Source of the DNA: Patiria miniata
Lineage: Eukaryota > Echinodermata > Asteroidea > Valvatida > Asterinidae
Reading direction: 5' to 3'
Length of the DNA stretch: 64,000 nt
Assembly: GCF_015706575.1 (NCBI RefSeq)
Contig: NW_024037056.1
Coordinates: 17,597,405-17,661,404 of the forward strand
Position 1 is the first letter of the stretch. Each line of letters starts with the position of its first letter. This document shows positions 58,601 through 64,000 of this stretch, piece after piece. A program made the translations under genes and the position numbers. Under the pieces are notes generated by a model. The model did not search any database, was not told where the DNA came from, and saw nothing but the letters and a program-made list of their open reading frames with translations.

Positions 58601-61600
58601 TCCTATAATTTTAAAGGCTATTCAATTTTGGCAGTTGACTAATGTCAATGAAGCAGTAGATTTTCTTTATGCGAAGATTATTATAACTAGTCTAATTATA
58701 CTCACTTGTACAACAGGTAGATGATGATGGGGCTAATGACGAAGAACTGCATATCATTCGCCAGATACCACGACCAACCCATACACTATACAAATCATAA
58801 CCAAATGCATGCTCATAAAATCACCAGTGGTAAAACAAATAAATGTTCACGTTTAATAGAAGTACGTTATTATCGCACTCCCTGATCTGAATTATGTGAT
58901 CAGTCAAGAAAACTCTCGCAAGGCACTGTTTTATATTTGAATATATCACTTTTATGACTGGGTAGTAATGTGCCAGGGATTTGACTCGATGATAATTATT
59001 TATAGTTGATAGTTGATTGGATGGAACGCAAGTATCGCTGACCTCATGTACACTCACAAGTGCTGAAATAGGGCTTACGTACATCGATAATTGAAGGTAT
59101 TATGGTCGGTCTAAAACGCACAAACTCTATAGTAACACTCCCACTTTTGCATGAAATGTAAACGGGGATAAAGCTAAGCCGCACAACTACGTTTGCTTTC
59201 CTGCACGAAGTTCATATAGTCAATCCTTACTTCTTCTAACACAATAAACGACACGTTTGGAGGCATTACCTGCTGACCAAGTTGGCCAGGAAACGGATAC
59301 AAGTTGTTGATATAGAGTAAGTTGGTCCACCATCGTTCCCTGCACATATTAGCCGCCGATTCGAACAGGTCTACCTTGCCTGGACCCTCACCGAAATGAA
59401 CGATCAAAGTTGTCCAGACAGCGATGCAGATCATGTAGGCCGGAGTGATACGGATGAAGCGATGGAGATAGAAGAGAAACCAGTTCAGTCTACCGTTGGC
59501 TTTCTGGAGATGCTTCAATGTCAAGTACGTCAGAAGGAGACCGCTACGGTATGAAATTTGGGAAGAAAATCACTCTTGTTGTCGGAATTCGACACAAGGG
59601 ATCTTTAAACATTGTGTGTTATCTTCAATGATTTGAGTAAAGCTTGTGACGACTATAGGCACTGGATGTCTTGTGTTGGACTTGTGATGGACTCGACTTC
59701 AATACATGAAGAGTATTTTTTCAATAAGATTTTCTTAACTATCACTTTACCTGAGGAAGAAGAATGTATCCACGGACACAGTGGAGTAAATGATAGCGGA
59801 GAACCAGAATGATTGGTAGAGCTCCATACCCGTGTAGCGAGGATCATCTATGAAATGAACAGGGAATTGTTTACTTTGACCCAGGTTTTCTTCCCTTCCC
59901 ATCCATGTCAAATATTGCTCCTCTACGAAAATGAACTTTCTCTATTCAGACTCGATTTCATGCCTCGCTAATAAGAAGCAAACGATAGTCTTTTCTGTTT
60001 TAGCCTCTGAAGAAGAACTTGCTAAGTTCGCAACGTCAGGCCACATTAATTTTTAGATAATCTGTTGAGTCAGAGCACCGAGTACAGCAGATACCAATAC
60101 GAGGAGGAAAAACGCTTAACAATTTGATACAACAGCAGAAATCGTCCTGAGCACACACGAAGGCCGTGAAATACTTGTAAGTTTAGTCAACCTGACGTAC
60201 AATATTTTAGAAAAACCGTATTTTTTTATTAACCGATAAGCGCCACAAAATTGGTTCCTTATATCAAGCTATCCTTAAACCGGGGTGGAACTGGTTTAAA
60301 CAAACCGTTACTAATAATATAATTGAAACAAGTTTTAGATATTGTTCTGCAACAAAGAATTAGGTAGGTCTACATCCTACATTTTGATGTATCTCATTAA
60401 AATCTATTTATGATTAATTTCTAATGATGTGACCTACCTAAGAACGGCGTTATGAAATAGATGGAGTGTCCCAGAATAATCCACCACATGCTGATGACGC
60501 GGATGCCGTTCAAAACGCCCAGGTTTCCAGCCGTTTCCTTGGTGTTCAAGATCTTCGAGCCGTTGTGCAATGCCGAGAACCCCATCATGATAGCATCCAG
60601 AAAACCTGTAGGAACAAACAAACGGCTTTACGGAGTCTAGGATGAAGACATAATGGCCGACTAGATTCAACCTCATTCCCAGGGTGTAAATCCTTGGGAC
60701 CAGTTTGGTCTAGATTGTAGTTACTATACAAAGGATGTGTGTAAGTTAGTAGCAGAATGATAATATTGGGATCCGAAAACTCATTATTTTCTTCTCAAAT
60801 TCTGGCGGTTTGATGCGGATTTTTAACATTTTGTTTGATGCTTACCTAAATTGAAATAAAAAAGAACTCACCCATTTTCTTAACCTTTTTCTTGCTGGCT
60901 CTAATCGTGCATGTGCAGCCATGCGCGTGCGCAGTAGGCTTGGTGTGCTCCGCGGCCTCTTGAGCGTCCTCTACGTCGACGAACCCACCGTTGGTATAAT
61001 GTGGAATGCTGCCGTTGTTTTCCACGTCATCTTTCCCCGTCCAATAGACGGTTCTGATGATTCCATTCCCATACTCATTTTCTTTCTGTAAAAGAACGAT
61101 ATCAAAGCAATACATGAGAATTAGGGACCATTATGGAAATTATGTGCGCACGGGAGGTGTGTACGGCGCCTATTATGGCATCATTTGGCGTTCATGTCCA
61201 AATCAAGTTCTGTGTTTTGTGATTTGTTTTTAAGAATCTTTATTTTGTTCGCAATCCGCAGTAATACTTTTGTCCGCCAGTGCAGGAAAAAAGAAAAAGA
61301 AAAGGAAATGGAAGGAAAGAAAGTGGCTAAAGAAAGATTCTGATTCGAATGCACACACCTGTTTCATAGTTTTGTTAGTGTCTTCTTCCATCTTCTCAAT
61401 TTTGCCCTTGGTTTTGGTAATGTTGGCCTGGATTCGTCTTCGGACTATCACGTGATACACGGTGCCTATGGTAACCAATAGGAGAATGACACCCAAGATG
61501 CACCTGCGAATAGAGTCAAGTACGTCAGTTTGTACCGGTGTGGTGTCAATGTTGAGTACTGTGTGACAGTTTTATGTTGAAGTCAAAGATTATTTTAATG

Positions 61601-63698
61601 ATGGGGGGGGGGGGACCGGTAGTCTGGGTATCATCCGTTATTTACTAGAGCCCACACGTACGCTCCGCAACAACGTCTGATCATGGGCGTTGCCAATTTT
61701 TTTCTAGGGAGGGGGGAGCTCTCAAATGACTTGCCCATTCCACTCCATTGACACCACAGCGAACGTCCATGTTATTAACACTAATGGTGCTATATATGAT
61801 TGTAAACAAACGTTATGAATACACAACGGCCTGATCCATTCGGCCCGCCATCATGTGTTGACTTATGTGACATAACCGTGATTGCGCTCATACTACCCTT
61901 CCCCCCTACTTTCGACTGACCAAAGTTAATGATTCACATAATGGAAAATTCCATTAAGTTCCCGTAACTAAATAACGTCATCAAGAAATATTGCAAGTCT
62001 TGAGTTAATCGCTCGGAGCATTTGCTCGTATTTGCTTCTTTACAACAATGTCTGATCCAGAGCCTCCCCCCCCCCCCACACACACATACAAGTCTTGGAT
62101 CTCACGCTTTGGACAATCCCGAACCTGCCACTGCAAATAGAGGTGGCACAAAAGAGCAAACCATTGGAATATGCGCTGTCATGGTTTACTTTGCATCATT
62201 TAAAGCCTTTGTTCATCCACAAATATTGATCTTAAGTCGTCATGGAGAGGCTGTCCGCACCATGTTGGGTCCACAGTAAAGTGAAAGTAAAGCGCTTCAC
62301 AGACTGTTCGCCCAAAAAGTAAACACTTTAACTGCAAACATTGGATCATGATGTGCTTGGGAATCGAATTCGGAAAAACAACAAAATATATTCCTTCCAC
62401 CGTGTGTCATTGTACAACCAACAAAATCAGAAGCATATTTGAAGGTGTTGTTCATCACGAAATCGTCTTGAATATTTTCAAATAAGACCTGAAAGTTTGG
62501 AAGATTGACAATCATTGGTGTTTTAGGTTTGCAGTAGCACCATGTAGTCAATATCTTTGGTGACGTGTGTGTTTCTGAAAACATTAGTGAGGCGTTCTGG
62601 CAAAATGAAACGGACCTGCGCACAGGCCGAAGTGGAGGGGAAAAAGAACCGGTTTCAGTATTTTCTATGAGGGCAATGACATAACAAAATTCAAATGAAT
62701 AAAGAAATTGAAACGAAACGAGGCCTTTTACTTACAACGTTACAATGGCTCCTGTCTTCCAGGGGTAAGGGACGACACAACTGAACTCGGCACTTGACCC
62801 GATTTCTACGTATGCAAATACAAGATCCCTACAGTTTAAAAATAATCTCTTGCGATTTTTAGCGTAGCAACCACAGACGAAAAATATTCAATTTGAAGTT
62901 CACTTTCCACATAAAAAATGATAGCAAGGTCGTCCCCGCTTTTTAATTTTTAGAGAGAGCGCAAGACGTCCTAAATCGGCCGTAAAAACAAAACATTTAA
63001 TTTCAAAATTCGTTAGGAGTAAAAACAATTCCAATTTATGATTAGCCCAGGGTATAAACAAACGAATTAAAGAACATTTCGACGATGGGATAGTGCAGTG
63101 GGTTCGGGTTTCCTCAGAATTTTATTCTTCAGTTGGTCCTTTCCTACCTGGAATACTTTGGACGATTTCCTTGAGATCGGCTTCGGTGCAGCTGGAGGGC
63201 ACGCACAAGCCCACGGTGAGCGTTGCGACCTGCAGATAAAGTACCAATGTTACGTGTCACACAGATGCACATGAATAAACCTGTAAGTCTCGGTAATTCT
63301 CCCACATTGTCGGTTTCTAACGGATGTCTGATTGGAAAAAAAACATGCGGTAAAATGTACCGCACTACGGCTGTTTTGGAACAAAGAGGTCTGGTAGAGA
63401 TATTGTTCTTTTCGGGTTTTTATTTCAATTTGAATCATCTCTGCATAAGATGACGTGGCTGAAACCTGTTAGGTCAATTTTGATTAAGACTTTTAATGTG
63501 ATTCTCTGTTTGGGTGGCGAAAACAATACACTCTGATACATACCGAGGCCCAGTAATTGAGGCTACAGTACTTCGTCTGGAATGGAGCGTCTTGGTTCCA
63601 GACATTCACTGCCTGACATTGCTCAAAATTGCCCAGACTGGCTGCATTGTACGTCGTCAGCACCTTCAGATTTAGAATGTCTCCGTTTGATAGCCACA
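55672..63698 (-). CDS. nrf-6: NRF-6-like membrane acyltransferase, 14 exons, 5' partial
   Basis: Exons, gene order: 63698-63544, 63229-63148, 62805-62736, 61503-61359, 61085-60872, 60605-60438, 59847-59751, 59543-59270, 58785-58706, 58006-57896, 57692-57536, 56855-56672, 56180-56038 and 55803-55672 (TAA). All GT-AG, 669 residues visible in one frame. Order: Cys-containing luminal NRF domain (FEQCQAV, KYCSLNYW, GLCVPSSCTEADL); first membrane helix (GVILLLVTIGTVYHVIV) and charged loop; acyltransferase-3 part with GIRVISMWWIILGHS, SVDTFFFLSG, FYLHRFIRITPAYM, MGWSWYLANDMQFF, YGKPYCRIPAYLVG, FACVTGYGGPVN and SRITFGAYLLHP. The His in LGH is a conserved family residue. Known: C. elegans nrf-6 affects fluoxetine response and yolk/lipid transport; the reaction is unproven. 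The first exon starts in phase 2, so the signal peptide exon(s) lie beyond the window. Confidence 0.94.
57246..57440 (-). repeat. TTGGG pentanucleotide repeat in intron 11
   Basis: About 35 copies of TTGGG with scattered GGGCTGGG variants, between exons 12 and 11 of the NRF-6-like gene. The GGG runs every five bases could form G-quadruplexes on this strand. Its open frame (repeated GLGWV) is an artefact. Confidence 0.92.
58039..58373. repeat. MITE-like element with about 45-base TIRs
   Basis: The left end TTTATACAACACCTGAATAA is inverted exactly at the right end (TTATTCAGGTGTTGTATAAA), and pairing continues through CGTCATCTGATTGGT against ACCAATCAAATGACG. The interior is GC-richer with GCGCGTT motifs. 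It lies in intron 9 of the NRF-6-like gene; no coding frame of note. Confidence 0.85.
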
Positions 63699-64000
63699 CT
63701 GTTAAAAAAATAAGATATTCAGTTATTTCTTTCATGTTTTTCGGAAGTTCATAGATGTCTTTACTGCCGACAAAATGCTGCGTCCAATAGGCCATGTAGA
63801 AATTGCAATACATTGTTACATCAGAATATTGTGATTATTTGGTTTTGTTTACAAATGCGAATTTCAACACCAAGTCTCGAGATCAACTGAAGTGAGTAAA
63901 GGTTAATTCGAAATTCGATCCTATTTAGAAAGTACTTTTGAGGTTAACGTTTGTTTTGTTGGAACAAAAACGATACTAATTCGAAAAAGCCTGAAAACAT
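63699..64000. other. Right-edge intron sequence upstream of the first visible NRF-6 exon
   Basis: About 300 AT-rich bases with no recognisable exon on the minus strand. The acceptor TTTTTTTAACAG lies at 63710-63699. The missing N-terminal coding exon must be further right. Confidence 0.6.

Overview
The window is nuclear DNA from an invertebrate animal. It carries four multi-exon protein genes with GT-AG introns, long AT-rich intergenic stretches, tRNA-derived SINEs, many small foldback (MITE-like) elements and a large satellite array. The sequence is unusually rich in the palindromes ACATGT/TACATGTA and ACCGGT, and all four proteins resemble vertebrate families closely. I read it as an invertebrate deuterostome, most likely an echinoderm such as a sea star. 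The phylum is an inference and the species is not determined.

Layout: (1) 1-10.9 kb, + strand: a BCLAF1/THRAP3-family RS-rich nuclear RNA-processing protein, five coding exons and 762 codons plus stop, with a minisatellite and several foldback elements in its introns. (2) 11.06-15.44 kb: about 60 copies of a 69-bp satellite with higher-order structure, capped at both ends by inverted monomers. (3) 19.3-28.3 kb, - strand: a complete 12-exon MTMR9 gene, a catalytically dead myotubularin, with an extra partial copy of the exon carrying the dead active site. (4) 28.3-47.2 kb: about 19 kb without a recognisable gene, holding SINE copies, foldback elements, a possible distant 5' exon and one unexplained open segment. 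(5) 47.2-52.6 kb (3' UTR perhaps to 54.3 kb), + strand: a complete 8-exon ZC2HC1A-type zinc-finger gene, whose exon 3 tail plus donor site has been amplified in its intron and whose exon 5 has a tandem partial copy. (6) 55.7-63.7 kb, - strand: 14 exons of an NRF-6-like membrane O-acyltransferase, complete at its C-terminus, with the N-terminal exon(s) beyond the right edge.

The four genes do not form a pathway. Their roles are nuclear mRNA processing, phosphoinositide phosphatase regulation, a zinc-binding protein of unclear role, and membrane lipid or acyl transfer. Gene orientation is + - + -, so gene pairs 1/2 and 3/4 converge and pair 2/3 diverges. Exon joins were worked out by hand: in every gene the listed exons keep one continuous reading frame, and the joined proteins follow the family order.

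No new multi-gene system is visible. The most unusual signal is local duplication of exon pieces together with splice sites. It occurs three times in two neighbouring genes (MTMR9 exon 8, ZC2HC1A exons 3 and 5), and two of the three copies could splice in frame.
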